Assembly: GCF_014198605.1 (NCBI RefSeq)
Contig: NZ_JACIHU010000012.1
Origin: Rhizobium etli_C
GTDB lineage: Bacteria > Pseudomonadota > Alphaproteobacteria > Rhizobiales > Rhizobiaceae
DNA: 64,000 nucleotides
Reading direction: 5' to 3' (one strand)
Of this stretch, positions 16,710 through 25,874 are shown one piece after another. Positions within the stretch are counted from its first letter, which is position 1. Each line of letters begins with the position of its first letter. The notes below the pieces were generated by a model. The model saw only the letters and a list, made by a program, of their open reading frames with translations. It did no database searches and was not told where the DNA came from. The translations under genes were made by a program, and so were the position numbers.

Positions 16710-16993
16710 GCCCTTGCGTCTCATACAGTGGCCCTCGTGCGGGAACGCACACATCGTGTCGTCTTCGGCATCGTGACACGCAAGGACCCCGCCGGCAGGT
16801 TCCTGAACCTGCCGCTGTTCTGCCGCATCAGCCTGATGCGGGGCATGAAGGCTCTCGAGCTCATGGATGTTCGGGGAAGCGTGGATTTTAAAGCGGACCA
16901 TAGACGGTTGCCGCCGACGGCCGGAAGAAAAAGCGTAGGAAGAAGGATGCGGCAGAAGTGCCCCAAGAAGTACCGGCCGAAGCAGCGGAATGA
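16710..16993 (+). pseudogene. C-terminal fragment resembling TIGR04141/DUF6119 family, frameshifted
   Basis: From the in-frame stop at 16707, the plus strand reads RTHRVVFGIVTRKDP, then LPLFCRISLMRGMKALELM. This pattern (R-VVF-GI, then LPxFxxISLxxxxxxL) resembles the C-terminal end of the sporadically distributed TIGR04141/DUF6119 proteins. After VDF the likely frame shifts by one base and ends with a Lys/Arg-rich, then Glu/Ala-rich tail (GRKKKRRKKDAAEV) to the stop at 16991. There is no start or N-terminal part. I hold this family assignment loosely; what is solid is protein-like sequence broken by a frameshift. Confidence 0.35.
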
Positions 16994-17331
16994 AGCTTGA
17001 CGAGGGCGCCGCACCGGTGGCGCTAGGCCGAAGCCTGAAACAGCACCGCTAGGCTGTTAGGGCCGAAATCGGAGAATATGCGGTTGTCATCAAGCTGGGT
17101 TCTGACGAAAGCTCGGCCCACTAAGAGCAGTTCCAGAGTTCAGACGCGAACGGACGCAGGTTTCAGGCCGCAACGGCGGGATTCCGAACGGCCACAATGC
17201 CGTTGCAAGGCGCCGTTGTGATCAGCTTGAGGAACGGCAGCTACTCGGCTCCAGCGCCCAGAACCGGACAGTCTGTTTGCGGCCCCAAACCAGACATTGC
17301 ACTCGAGCAAAGCTGATGTCGTCTACGCCGC
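16994..17331. other. Intergenic region, nothing recognised
   Basis: About 340 bases between the fragment above and the oligosaccharide ABC operon. I see no coding pattern, RNA or repeat. It contains a short imperfect inverted pair around AACGGC/GCCGTT. It is probably the downstream border of the 13.8-17.3 kb island. Confidence 0.4.
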
Positions 17332-18141
17332 CTACACCAACTCCCCAAAATCCGCCGCCAGCACCGCATCCTTCAGCGCCCGCGAATACTCATGCTGCGG
17401 ATCATCCAGCACCGCCCGCGCCCGTCCGCGTTCAACAATCTCACCCTTGCGCATGATGATGATATTGTCGCTGACGTAATAAGCCGTCGCGAGGTCGTGG
17501 GTGATGTAGATGATCGAAAGGCCGAGCTCGTTTTTCAGGCGGCCGAACAGGTTGACGATGGCCATGCGCAGCGACGCGTCGACCATCGAGACCGGTTCGT
17601 CGGCCACCAGCAGGCGCGGCTCAGGGATCAGCGCGCGGGCTATGGCGACGCGCTGAAGCTGGCCGCCGGAGAGTTCGTGGGGGAAGCGACCCTTCACCTC
17701 TTCCAGGGTCAGGCCGACGTGGTGGAGGGCGGCGTCGGCCATCTTCTCCACCTCCCGCCGGTCCGGCCGTTTTCCGCCGGCGGCAAAATTGCGGGCGGTC
17801 TCGAAGAGGTAGCGGTCGACCCGCTTCAGCGGGTTGAAGGCCTCGAACGGGTTCTGCAGAACCGGCTGCACCTCCTTCATGAAGGCAGTGCGTTCGGCCC
17901 TGTTGTGGATCGCGACGGTCTTGCCGGCAAATTGCAGCTCGCCTTCCGTCGGTTCCGTCTGGCCGAGGATCATCGCCGCCACCGTCGATTTGCCCGAGCC
18001 GGATTCGCCGACGATCGAGAGGATCTCCGGTTCGTCGCCGATTTCGAAGCTGACATCCTTGACCGCGGTGATCAGCCGGCGGCCGAGCATGCCGCCCTGG
18101 CGGTAGATTTTCGTCACATGCGAGAGGCTAAGCAGAGTCAA
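17332..18141 (-). CDS. Oligopeptide/oligosaccharide ABC ATPase, DppF/OppF type
   Basis: 269 residues. Walker A is GESGSGKST, Q-loop PVLQNPFEAFNPLKRV (Dpp/Opp style), signature LSGGQLQRVAIARALI, Walker B LLVADEPVSMVD and H-loop IYITHDLATAYY. This is the second ATPase of a heterodimeric Dpp/Opp transporter. It overlaps the first ATPase gene by 4 bases and is the last gene of the operon. It lacks the long OppF C-terminal Cys-containing extension, so any Fe-S-type domain sits only in its partner. Confidence 0.92.
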   Translation of the reverse strand: MTLLSLSHVTKIYRQGGMLGRRLITAVKDVSFEIGDEPEILSIVGESGSGKSTVAAMILGQTEPTEGELQFAGKTVAIHNRAERTAFMKEVQPVLQNPFEAFNPLKRVDRYLFETARNFAAGGKRPDRREVEKMADAALHHVGLTLEEVKGRFPHELSGGQLQRVAIARALIPEPRLLVADEPVSMVDASLRMAIVNLFGRLKNELGLSIIYITHDLATAYYVSDNIIIMRKGEIVERGRARAVLDDPQHEYSRALKDAVLAADFGELV

Positions 18142-19127
18142 ACCTGATCTCCCGTAACTGCAAAACAGGCCACGCGCCGCCCGGGCTCGACGGTGACGAG
18201 CGGCGGCACCTTCTGCGAGCAGATGTCCATGCGCTTCGGACAGCGCGGGTGAAAGCGGCAGCCTTCCGGCGGCATGGCAAGGTTCGGCGGGCGCCCCTCC
18301 AGCGACGGCCGCGTCGTGGGGTCGCCGATCTTCGGCAGGCTGCCGACCAGGTGCTGCGTATAGGGGTGGAGCGGCAGGCTGAAGAGCTTCGGCGTCGGCG
18401 CTTCCTCGACCAGCCGCCCGGCATAGACGATGCCGATGCGGTCGGAGACCGTCGCATGCACACCCATGTCATGGGTGACGAACAGGAAGGATGAGCCCAT
18501 CTCGCGCTGGATGTCGCGGATCATCGTCAGCACGTCGCGCTGCACGATCACGTCGAGCGCGGTCGTCGGTTCGTCGGCGATGATGAACTCCGGCGTCAGG
18601 ATCGTGGCGAGCGCAATGGTCATGCGCTGGCGCATGCCGCCGGAGAGTTCGTGCGGATAGGCGTCGAGCAGCTGCGGATCGAGCTTCAGCCTTTGCAGGT
18701 GGGCGGCGACCTTTTCGAAGAAGATTTGTCTGCTCACCGTCATGTGGCGGAAGGCGAAATCGGTGAAGGAGTGGCGGATCCGGCGCACCGGATTGAGCAC
18801 GTTCATCGAGCCCTGCATGATATAGGAGAGATGGCGCCAGCGCAGCGCCATGCGCTCCTCCGGCGTCATCGCATAGAGATCCTGGGTGCCGCCGCCGAAA
18901 TGGAATTTGACATTGCCGGAGACGACCCGGAGCGGCGGCCGGATGGCGCCGGCAATGGTCTTGATCAGCGTCGTCTTGCCGCTGCTCGATTCGCCGGCCA
19001 CGCCATAGACCTCGCCGCGGCCGATCGTCAGGCTGATGTCGTCGACGGCCCGCACCTCGCGATCGACGCCGAAGAGGAAGGCGCGGTAATAGGCTTTCAG
19101 GTTCTGGATTTCGACCAAATTCTCCAT
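18138..19127 (-). CDS. Oligopeptide/oligosaccharide ABC ATPase, DppD/OppD type
   Basis: 329 residues from ATG 19127 (GGAAG site; the longer frame has none). Walker A GESSSGKTTLIK, signature LSGGMRQRMTIALATIL, Walker B FIIADEPTTALD, H-loop LFVTHDMGVHAT. The C-terminus carries the Opp/Dpp domain with its Cys cluster: GCRFHPRCPKRMDIC and VACF, which in relatives binds an Fe-S cluster. It pairs with the DppF-like ATPase. The start follows the permease stop by 1 base. Confidence 0.92.
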   Translation of the reverse strand: MENLVEIQNLKAYYRAFLFGVDREVRAVDDISLTIGRGEVYGVAGESSSGKTTLIKTIAGAIRPPLRVVSGNVKFHFGGGTQDLYAMTPEERMALRWRHLSYIMQGSMNVLNPVRRIRHSFTDFAFRHMTVSRQIFFEKVAAHLQRLKLDPQLLDAYPHELSGGMRQRMTIALATILTPEFIIADEPTTALDVIVQRDVLTMIRDIQREMGSSFLFVTHDMGVHATVSDRIGIVYAGRLVEEAPTPKLFSLPLHPYTQHLVGSLPKIGDPTTRPSLEGRPPNLAMPPEGCRFHPRCPKRMDICSQKVPPLVTVEPGRRVACFAVTGDQV

Positions 19128-19128
19128 G

Positions 19129-19986
19129 CTAACTTCCCATCCGGTTGAGCCGGCTGCGCGGATCATTGTATTCGTTCATCGACATGGAGAGCAGGAAGAG
19201 CGCCAGGAAGAGAATGACGATGACGGCGACGGGGGCGGCGACCCACCACCATATGCCTGAAATCAGCGCCGAATGCGCATTGGCCCAATAGATCATCATG
19301 CCCATGGTCGGCGTCTCGATATCGGTGAAGCCGAGCACCGAAAGGGTGATCTCCATGCCGATCGACCAGATCATGTTGTTCATCGTCGTGGCAAAGACGA
19401 TCGGCAGCACATAGGGCAGGTGCTCCTCGACCAGGATCTTGCGCATGGTCATGCCGGAATAGACGCTCTGGGTGGTAAACGGCCTGGTCTTGAGACCGAG
19501 CGCCACCGAGCGGATCAGGCGTGCATCATAAGACCAACCGAGCGAGGCCATGATGACGATCAGCGCCATCCAGGTCATGTTGTCCTTCAGCACGAAATAG
19601 AAAAGAATCAGCAGCGGAAATTGCGGGATGACCATGACGCTGTCGTTGATCGCCATCAGCACCCGGTCGACCGCCCCGCCGGCATAACCGGCGACGAGGC
19701 CGACGACCAGCGAGATGATGCGCGAGAGCAAGGCGACGCCGATGCCGAAATAGAGCGTGTTGCGCAGCCCGGTCGTCAGCTGCCAGAACACATCCTGGCC
19801 GCGGGAGGTGGTGCCCAGCCAATATTCGCCGTCCGGCGGCATATCGGGCGGCAGCAGATAGATGTCGGTCGCGCCGTAGGGCGAGAAATAAGACAGGATC
19901 ACGAGGCCGACGATGACGGCGAAGAGCAGCAGGCCACAGAGGAATTCCATGTTGTGGCGCGAGAGGTCACGGAAGATGGTAAACAT
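19129..19986 (-). CDS. Oligopeptide/oligosaccharide ABC permease, DppC type
   Basis: 285 residues with about six membrane helices. The DppC N-terminal signature is clear: YLLPPDMPPDGEYWLGTTSR, then GQDVFWQLTTGLRNTLYFG. The ATPase-docking loop is at ILVEEHLPYVLPIVFAT. It is an inner-membrane component with the DppB-like permease, from which it is separated by 2 bases. Predicted to import an oligosaccharide rather than a peptide because an arabinofuranosidase heads the cluster; that is inference from neighbours. Confidence 0.9.
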   Translation of the reverse strand: MFTIFRDLSRHNMEFLCGLLLFAVIVGLVILSYFSPYGATDIYLLPPDMPPDGEYWLGTTSRGQDVFWQLTTGLRNTLYFGIGVALLSRIISLVVGLVAGYAGGAVDRVLMAINDSVMVIPQFPLLILFYFVLKDNMTWMALIVIMASLGWSYDARLIRSVALGLKTRPFTTQSVYSGMTMRKILVEEHLPYVLPIVFATTMNNMIWSIGMEITLSVLGFTDIETPTMGMMIYWANAHSALISGIWWWVAAPVAVIVILFLALFLLSMSMNEYNDPRSRLNRMGS

Positions 19987-19988
19987 GG

Positions 19989-20993
19989 CTATTCCACCTT
20001 GATGCGCGGATCGATCAGCGGGCTCAGCACGTCGATGATGAAAACCGCGGCGGCGACGCCGACGATCGAGAGCGCGCTGAGGCCGAGCACCAGGCTGTAG
20101 TCGCCGGCATGCACCGCTTCGATCAGCAGGTTGCCGATGCCGGGATAGCCGAAGACGATTTCGGTGATGACGGTGCCGTTGAAGATCGCCCCGAGCGACA
20201 TGGCAAGCCCGGTGAATTGCGGCACCATGGCGTTGCGGGCGATGTAGGAGCGCAGGATCTTGCCCTTCGGCACGCCACCGAGCTCGGCGAAGACGACGTA
20301 ATCGTCGGTGATGATATTCGAAACCAGCGCCCGCATGCCGATCAGCCAGCTGCCGGCGCCGACAAGAATCAGCGACAGGGCCGGCAGGATCGAGTGTTTG
20401 AGGATATCGAGGACGAGCGCGAAGGAGAGGTCCAGATTGGCGTTCATCTCGTAGCCGCCATTGATCGGCAGCACCGGCCAGATGAAGCCGAAGACGATGA
20501 GAAGCACGAAGGCGAGGATATAATAGGGAATGGGCAGCAGCGCGATGAAGACGAGGCTGACGGCCTTCAGCACCATGTTCTTGCGGTAATAGCCGGCAAG
20601 GGCGCCGATCGCGTTGCCGAGCACGAAGGTGATCAGCGTCGACACCGTCATCAGCCCGATCGTCCAGGGGAGCGACCGCAGGATGATTGTCGAAACGGGG
20701 GTCGGAAAGGCCGAGAGCGAGGGGCCGAGATCACCGGTCGCAAGCCGCAGCCAGAAATTCAGATATTGCTGCCAGATCGAACCCTGCATTCCATATAGTT
20801 CACGCAGCGACTGGCGCATCAGCTCGATCGCGTTCGGATCGGACTGACCCATCTGCGTGATGGCGCCTATGCTTTCTTCGACCGGATCGATCGGGGTCAG
20901 GTGGGTGACGAAGAAGGTGATCGTCACGCCGAGAAAGACGACGAGCAGGAACTGACCAAACCGCTTCAGTACAAAGATCAGATAGGGCGTCAT
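19989..20993 (-). CDS. Oligopeptide/oligosaccharide ABC permease, DppB type
   Basis: 334 residues with six membrane helices. DppB landmarks: KRFGQFLLVVFLGVTITFFV at the N-terminus, NFWLRLATGDLGPSLSAFPT before the second helix, and the docking loop GGVPKGKILRSYIARNAMVP. The end IDVLSPLIDPRIKVE matches the usual DPRI/DPR ending. It lies downstream of the binding-protein gene, separated by 117 bases that contain a strong hairpin. Confidence 0.92.
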   Translation of the reverse strand: MTPYLIFVLKRFGQFLLVVFLGVTITFFVTHLTPIDPVEESIGAITQMGQSDPNAIELMRQSLRELYGMQGSIWQQYLNFWLRLATGDLGPSLSAFPTPVSTIILRSLPWTIGLMTVSTLITFVLGNAIGALAGYYRKNMVLKAVSLVFIALLPIPYYILAFVLLIVFGFIWPVLPINGGYEMNANLDLSFALVLDILKHSILPALSLILVGAGSWLIGMRALVSNIITDDYVVFAELGGVPKGKILRSYIARNAMVPQFTGLAMSLGAIFNGTVITEIVFGYPGIGNLLIEAVHAGDYSLVLGLSALSIVGVAAAVFIIDVLSPLIDPRIKVE

Positions 20994-21074
20994 AAGGCGG
21001 AGCTTCCTCTCTGGTTCCTTTCTTGAAAGGATCGACGAGCATGGCAGCTGGGGCGCATGCCCGCCGATGAGGGG

Positions 21075-21100
21075 GCCGGCGCGATGGCTTCCGCGCCGGC
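21075..21100 (-). terminator. Hairpin between binding protein and DppB-like permease
   Basis: Perfect 9-bp arms GCCGGCGCG / CGCGCCGGC with an 8-base loop lie 11 bases beyond the binding-protein stop (minus strand). No T tract follows, so it probably attenuates transcription or protects the upstream mRNA end, favouring excess binding protein. Confidence 0.7.
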
Positions 21101-21110
21101 GTTGGGAGGG

Positions 21111-23015
21111 TTATTGCGATTGAGCCGGCTTCAGCTTGACCATCATCAGCCTCGAATTGGCCCAGTTCGGCACCGGATCCGTGTAGGGGTCCTTGATCGT
21201 CGGATAGCCGGTCCAATAGGTCGTATCCATCGAGGTGAAGACGTTATAGGACATCAGCGGGATCGTCGGCATTTCTTTGGCGACCAGCTTCAGATAATCC
21301 TTGCCGAGCTCGATGCCCTTCGGATCGTCGGCGCTGATGCCGCGGATGCTCTCGATGATCTTGTCGAGCTCCGGATTGGACCAGCGCTGCCAGTTGCGCG
21401 GCGGCTGAACGTCACCCTTCTTGGCGACGAACTGCGAGTGCCAGCTGTCGAGGAAGAAGGAGAGGTCGGGATCGCCGCCCCAGGTTTCGACGCTCCAGGC
21501 GATCGCCACCTGGAAATCGCCGGGCTGCAGCGCCGTCTGCCACAGTTTCGCGGCGGGCACGGCTTTGGCGTCGATGCCGAAGGCCGCCCATTGCTGGGCA
21601 ATCAGCGTGCCGGCGCGGGTGAAGACCGAGCGTGTGTCGCCTTCGACCGTCATCCGGATCTTGAAGGGCTGTCCATCCGGGGTCAGCCATTTGCCGCCGG
21701 ATTTCTTGAAGCCGGCCTTCTCGAGCAGCTCGCCAGCCGCTTTCGGATCAGGTTTCCACCAGCCGTAGCCGAAGGCACCGGTGATCGCCTCCGGATCGGT
21801 CGGGATCTGGTCCTTGAACTTCGGCTGCTTGCGCAGGAGATCGGCGATCTGTTGCCCGACCGTCGGGTCATAGGGCTTGATCTTGCTCTTGCCGGTATCG
21901 ATCTCGAAATTCTTCAGCCAATCCTGCATCGGCGCCTGATAGTCTTTCATCGTCGCTGCTGTCGGCGGCACGCCGAGTGCGGAAAGCGTCGCCGCACCGC
22001 GGTAGCTCGCCATGTCGACGGCCTTGATGTCGATCAGGAGCGCCAGCGCCCAGCGCACGTCGGCCTTGTCGAACGGCGCTTCCTGGGTGTTGAAGATGAC
22101 GGCCGGCAGCGTCGGATCCGGATGGGCGAAGGGGAAGCCCGGGAACCAGGTTTCGATGGTCTTCGACTTCTCCTTGAGGGTGAACATGCCCTCCGGCGTG
22201 TTGTCGTGAATGATATCGAGATTGTGCTCGAGCTGGGCGATCGTCCGCTTATCCGGCGGGCCCGGATCGGTGTAGGTCACATATTTCGGAGCCGGCTCAC
22301 CGAAGCGGGCAAGCGAGGTCCGCTGCCAGTCGTCGCGCTTCTCCCAGGTGTACCATTTGCCCTGCGGGTCATAGGCCTTCAGCTTGTAGGCGCCGAGCGA
22401 GACGGGGTTGGCGAAATCATAGCGAAGCGGATCCTCCACCTTCTCGAACACATGCTTCGGCATGATCCAGGCGCCGTTCCAGCGCACCGTGAAGATGGCG
22501 TGGAAGCGCGAATTCGGCTTCTTCAGCTTGAACACGACCGTCTGGGGATCGGTCGCCTCGACGCTTGCCACCTGCACCGAAAAGGCCGCACTCCAGACCA
22601 TGCCGGGATGGTCCATCTGCGTCTTGACGGTATAGACGACGTCATCGGCCGTGAATTCGACGCCGTCGCTCCAGAAGAGCCCCTTGCGCAGCTTCACGGT
22701 CATTTCGGTGAAGTCGGCATTATATTGCGGCTTGTCGGCGGCGAGCGAATTGTCCCAGGCCGCGCCGCCAAGACCCTGTTCGGGGTCGATATACCAGAGC
22801 GTATCCATGGTCAGCTGCTGCAGGCCGGTCGAAACCCCGCCGCCGCCATTGACCCAGATGTTGAACCAGCCGGGATTCTTGATCGTCCCTTCCGGATTTT
22901 CGACGATGAGCGTCTCCTTGCGCGGCAAGGAGGTGTATTCCTGAGCTCCGGCCACCGCGGTCAGGCCAAGCGTGGCCAGCACGAAGCCGAATGCAAACCT
23001 CTTCCACTTTTGCAT
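21111..23015 (-). CDS. ABC transporter substrate-binding protein, DppA/family 5 type
   Basis: 634 residues, longer than classical DppA (about 530) and typical of family-5 proteins that bind oligosaccharides. Start ATG 23015 has a GGGAGGA site. The signal peptide is RFAFGFVLATLGLTAVAGAQ. Family 5 features include ADFTEMTVKLRKGLFWSDGV, FTADDVVYTVKTQMDHP and the C-terminal ISADDPKGIELGKDYLKLVA. It captures substrate in the periplasm for the DppBCDF-type importer. The neighbouring GH51 enzyme suggests arabinose-containing oligosaccharides. Confidence 0.9.
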   Translation of the reverse strand: MQKWKRFAFGFVLATLGLTAVAGAQEYTSLPRKETLIVENPEGTIKNPGWFNIWVNGGGGVSTGLQQLTMDTLWYIDPEQGLGGAAWDNSLAADKPQYNADFTEMTVKLRKGLFWSDGVEFTADDVVYTVKTQMDHPGMVWSAAFSVQVASVEATDPQTVVFKLKKPNSRFHAIFTVRWNGAWIMPKHVFEKVEDPLRYDFANPVSLGAYKLKAYDPQGKWYTWEKRDDWQRTSLARFGEPAPKYVTYTDPGPPDKRTIAQLEHNLDIIHDNTPEGMFTLKEKSKTIETWFPGFPFAHPDPTLPAVIFNTQEAPFDKADVRWALALLIDIKAVDMASYRGAATLSALGVPPTAATMKDYQAPMQDWLKNFEIDTGKSKIKPYDPTVGQQIADLLRKQPKFKDQIPTDPEAITGAFGYGWWKPDPKAAGELLEKAGFKKSGGKWLTPDGQPFKIRMTVEGDTRSVFTRAGTLIAQQWAAFGIDAKAVPAAKLWQTALQPGDFQVAIAWSVETWGGDPDLSFFLDSWHSQFVAKKGDVQPPRNWQRWSNPELDKIIESIRGISADDPKGIELGKDYLKLVAKEMPTIPLMSYNVFTSMDTTYWTGYPTIKDPYTDPVPNWANSRLMMVKLKPAQSQ

Positions 23016-23199
23016 GAACTCCTCCCTTGAAAGCGACGATGCGGCGGCCGCGAAGGCACGCATGGGCAAGTCGCGGTTGTCGGTTCGCAGAAGCCGGACT
23101 TGCGAGCCCTTGAGCTTCGGCGAACCATCCCTCCGGCTACCTGCCTCCTCGCAGGGAACCGAACACTCTCGGCCGGGCCGATCTGCCCGGCGGCGGCTG

Positions 23200-24708
23200 T
23201 CACACCGACAGCCGGATCACATTATAGGACAGCGGTTTCAGCGGCGCCCGCAGCCGTCCGTCCTCGATCCCGGCGCTCTCGACCTTTACGGGCACCACCG
23301 TCTCCGGCCGCCGGGCCGTGTTGACGGCCTCGAGATCGCCATGGGTCATTTCCACCTGCTCGATCAGCCGGGCGGCGCCGAAACCTTCCAGCCGCACGTC
23401 GAGATCGAGCGTCGTATCCGGATGGCGGTTGACGGCAAAGAAGGTCAGCGTCCTGCCATCCTCGGAATGGACGGCCGAGACGTCGAGATAGGGTACCTCG
23501 TTCTCCTCGTCGCTGTCATAGGTCGGGCCGTCGACGACGAGCTGCAGTGCCGCGCCGCGGCCATAGCGGGAGGCGTAATAGAAGGGATAATAGATCGTCT
23601 GGCGCCAGGCCGCACCACCGTCCTCGGTCATAATAGGGGCAATCACGTTGACGAGCTGGGCGATGCAGGCAATGCGCACCCGGTCGGAGCGGCGGATGAA
23701 GGTGTTGAGAATGCCGCCGACCTGCAGCACGTCCTCGAAATTATAGACGTCCTCGAGCAGATGCGGCGCATCCGGCCACTCGTCGCGCGCCAGGATCTCC
23801 TTGTCCTGCTGGTTGGAATGGTACCAGACGTTCCATTCGTCGAAGGAAATGCCGATCGTCTTCTTCGAGCGCTTCTTCGCCTTGATGTAATCGATCACGC
23901 CGCCGATCGTGGTAATGTAGCGGTCGAGCTTCGTCGCCCGGGCGAGGTAGTTCAGCGTGTTCTTCTCGCGGTTGGCGAAATACATATGCAGCGAGATGTA
24001 ATCGGCGCTGTCATAGCACTGCTCGAGAACCTCGGCCTCCCACTGCGGATAGGTCTTCATGTCGGAATTGGAGGAGCCGCAGACGACGAGTTCGAGCGAC
24101 TTGTCGAAGCCGCGCATGGCTTTCGCCGTCTCGTCGGCCAGCCGGCCATATTCATAGGCCGATTTGTGGCCGACCTGCCAGGGCCCGTCCATCTCGTTGC
24201 CGAGGCACCACAGTTTCACGTCGTGCGGGTTTGACCAGCCGTGCTTACGGCGCAGGTCCGACCAGTAGGTGCCGCCCGGATGATTGCAATATTCGAGGAA
24301 ATTGCGGGCGGCATCGAGGCCGCGCGAGCCGAGATTGACCGCGAGCATCGGCTTGGTATTGGCCTTCTTGCACCAGTCGACGAATTCGTTGACGCCGATC
24401 TGGTTGGCTTCGCGGGTGCGCCAGGCAAGATCGAGGCGAACCGGGCGTTCCGACCGCGGGCCGACGCCGTCTTCCCAATTATAGGCCGAGACGAAGTTGC
24501 CGCCGGGATAACGGCAGTAGGGCGTGTCGAGCTCGCGCACCAGCTCGAGCACGTCGCGGCGAAAGCCGTCTTCATCGGCTGTCGGATGTCCGGGCTCGTA
24601 GATGCCGCCGTAGATCGCCCTGCCGAGATGCTCGAGAAACGAGCTGTAGAGCCTGGCGTCAATGGTCGAGATGCGAAAATCGCGGTGGGCAACGACACTC
24701 GTCTTCAA
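23200..24708 (-). CDS. abfA: GH51 alpha-L-arabinofuranosidase
   Basis: 502 residues, the full length of bacterial GH51 enzymes, without signal peptide, so intracellular. The family opening FSSFLEHLG-type motif is present as LYSSFLEHLGRAIYGGIYEP. The acid/base Glu lies in KLWCLGNEMDGPWQVG and the nucleophile Glu in GISFDEWNVWYH. Substrate-channel residues CRYPGGNFVSAYNWEDGVGP are intact. It removes terminal arabinofuranose from arabino-oligosaccharides taken up by the ABC importer just downstream. The gene is the first of the cluster after the regulator. Confidence 0.93.
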   Translation of the reverse strand: MKTSVVAHRDFRISTIDARLYSSFLEHLGRAIYGGIYEPGHPTADEDGFRRDVLELVRELDTPYCRYPGGNFVSAYNWEDGVGPRSERPVRLDLAWRTREANQIGVNEFVDWCKKANTKPMLAVNLGSRGLDAARNFLEYCNHPGGTYWSDLRRKHGWSNPHDVKLWCLGNEMDGPWQVGHKSAYEYGRLADETAKAMRGFDKSLELVVCGSSNSDMKTYPQWEAEVLEQCYDSADYISLHMYFANREKNTLNYLARATKLDRYITTIGGVIDYIKAKKRSKKTIGISFDEWNVWYHSNQQDKEILARDEWPDAPHLLEDVYNFEDVLQVGGILNTFIRRSDRVRIACIAQLVNVIAPIMTEDGGAAWRQTIYYPFYYASRYGRGAALQLVVDGPTYDSDEENEVPYLDVSAVHSEDGRTLTFFAVNRHPDTTLDLDVRLEGFGAARLIEQVEMTHGDLEAVNTARRPETVVPVKVESAGIEDGRLRAPLKPLSYNVIRLSV

Positions 24709-24725
24709 CGGATCCTCCCTTTATG

Positions 24726-24761
24726 TATCAAGAATTTTGTTTTCTTGCCCATAACTTGATA
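24726..24761. promoter_or_regulatory. Inverted repeat upstream of abfA
   Basis: TATCAAG (24726) and CTTGATA (24755) form a 7-bp inverted pair 22 bases apart, 18 bases before the abfA start codon, in an AT-rich stretch unlike its surroundings. It shares the TATCA/TGATA core with the palindrome at the regulator gene start, so both may bind the same regulator. Confidence 0.45.
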
Positions 24762-24917
24762 TCAGGAATGTCGTTCTGTCAACCGAGTCCCGTGTTTAAT
24801 CATACTAATGAATCACTGCAGGAAAGTTGTGTAATAACAAAGCTTTGTATGAGATCGTTGATCGTCGAAATCGGAAATAAATTAGTTTTTCAAATCAAGA
24901 TATCCGATATCGTTTAT

Positions 24918-25841
24918 TCAGACATGCAGCCGCATGACGATGTCGCGGCCATGATTCCCGAAGCCGCGACCGAAAATATTGACGCCGCCGGTGTGGCCGG
25001 CATTCTCGGCGATGCCGACCCTGAGCCGAATGGACGAATGCTGGCCAAGCGCCAGATCGCTGAGGGTGACGTTCGACGCGGCGACGCCGTCGATGAAGGT
25101 GCCGCGCGTCGAGATCCGCCAGGTCTTCATCATCCCATATTGCGAACCCTCGAGCTTCCACCACGCCGGCGTGAAGGCGCCGCGCTTGTCGCCATAGTCA
25201 CCCGGCGACGTCCAGGTGCCGATCGCCATGCCGTTGACCCAGAGCGTGATGTCGGAGGGCCAGTCCGGATTGGTGCCGGGCACCTCTGACGACAGCTCAA
25301 GCGAAAACTCGATGGCTCGGATGTCCTTGTTCAACACCTTGGCATTGTTGGGGAATTTATATTCTACATAGCCCCGGCCGAACCAGACGAGCCCAGCCTG
25401 CATGCGCTGCGGATCGAGGAAATAGTCGGGCACGTCGAGCGGTCCGATGACGCTCTCGCTGGAGCAGAGCCCGCACGGCGCATGCACGTCGCAGCTCGTA
25501 TAGAGCCCCACCGGCATCTCGACCTCGATAATATTGTTCGCCCTTTGCGCCGCGCTTTCCTCGAAGCTGATCAGGATTTCACTGTAGACCGCCGAGCAGA
25601 TCTTCTGGTTGCCCTTGCGCGCCTTGGCCAGCCTGGAATCGACCAGCCCGGCATCCTCGAGGATCTGGATTCCGGTCGCGACGGTGGACTGGGGGAGGGA
25701 CAGCGCCTGGGCAATATCGTTGATGTTGAGCGGTCCCTTGGCGCAGAGCAGCTTCAGAATCTCGATCCGCGCCGGCGCCGAAAGGGCGCGTATGGCCTCG
25801 CTATTTTCGCCGGCCGCAATCGTCAAAAACGAGCGTTCCAT
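24918..25841 (-). CDS. ArsR-like regulator with large C-terminal domain
   Basis: 307 residues. The first ~90 are a winged helix (IRALSAPARIEILKLLC, INDIAQALSLPQSTVATGIQ, LEDAGLVDSRLAKARKG). The remaining ~210 residues are an unusual domain: a Cys-rich SCDVHAPCGLCSSE segment, then beta-rich sequence with many Trp, Tyr and Gly (AGLVWFGRGYVEYKFP, ITLWVNGMAIGTWTSPGDYG, GAFTPAWWKLEG). This fits a ligand-binding beta-sandwich, which I infer senses a sugar. Start ATG 25841 has a G-rich site. It is upstream of and parallel to abfA with its own palindrome. Likely local repressor of the arabinoside cluster. Confidence 0.75.
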   Translation of the reverse strand: MERSFLTIAAGENSEAIRALSAPARIEILKLLCAKGPLNINDIAQALSLPQSTVATGIQILEDAGLVDSRLAKARKGNQKICSAVYSEILISFEESAAQRANNIIEVEMPVGLYTSCDVHAPCGLCSSESVIGPLDVPDYFLDPQRMQAGLVWFGRGYVEYKFPNNAKVLNKDIRAIEFSLELSSEVPGTNPDWPSDITLWVNGMAIGTWTSPGDYGDKRGAFTPAWWKLEGSQYGMMKTWRISTRGTFIDGVAASNVTLSDLALGQHSSIRLRVGIAENAGHTGGVNIFGRGFGNHGRDIVMRLHV

Positions 25842-25874
25842 CAATCCCCCAAGAATTCTTGGAGGAATGATGTA

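Noticed and set aside
16647..16901. 84-codon minus-strand frame near the helicase
   Set aside because: No motif; the plus strand of the same DNA gives a better protein-like reading.
21057..23030. 657-codon plus-strand frame
   Set aside because: Antisense shadow of the family-5 binding protein.
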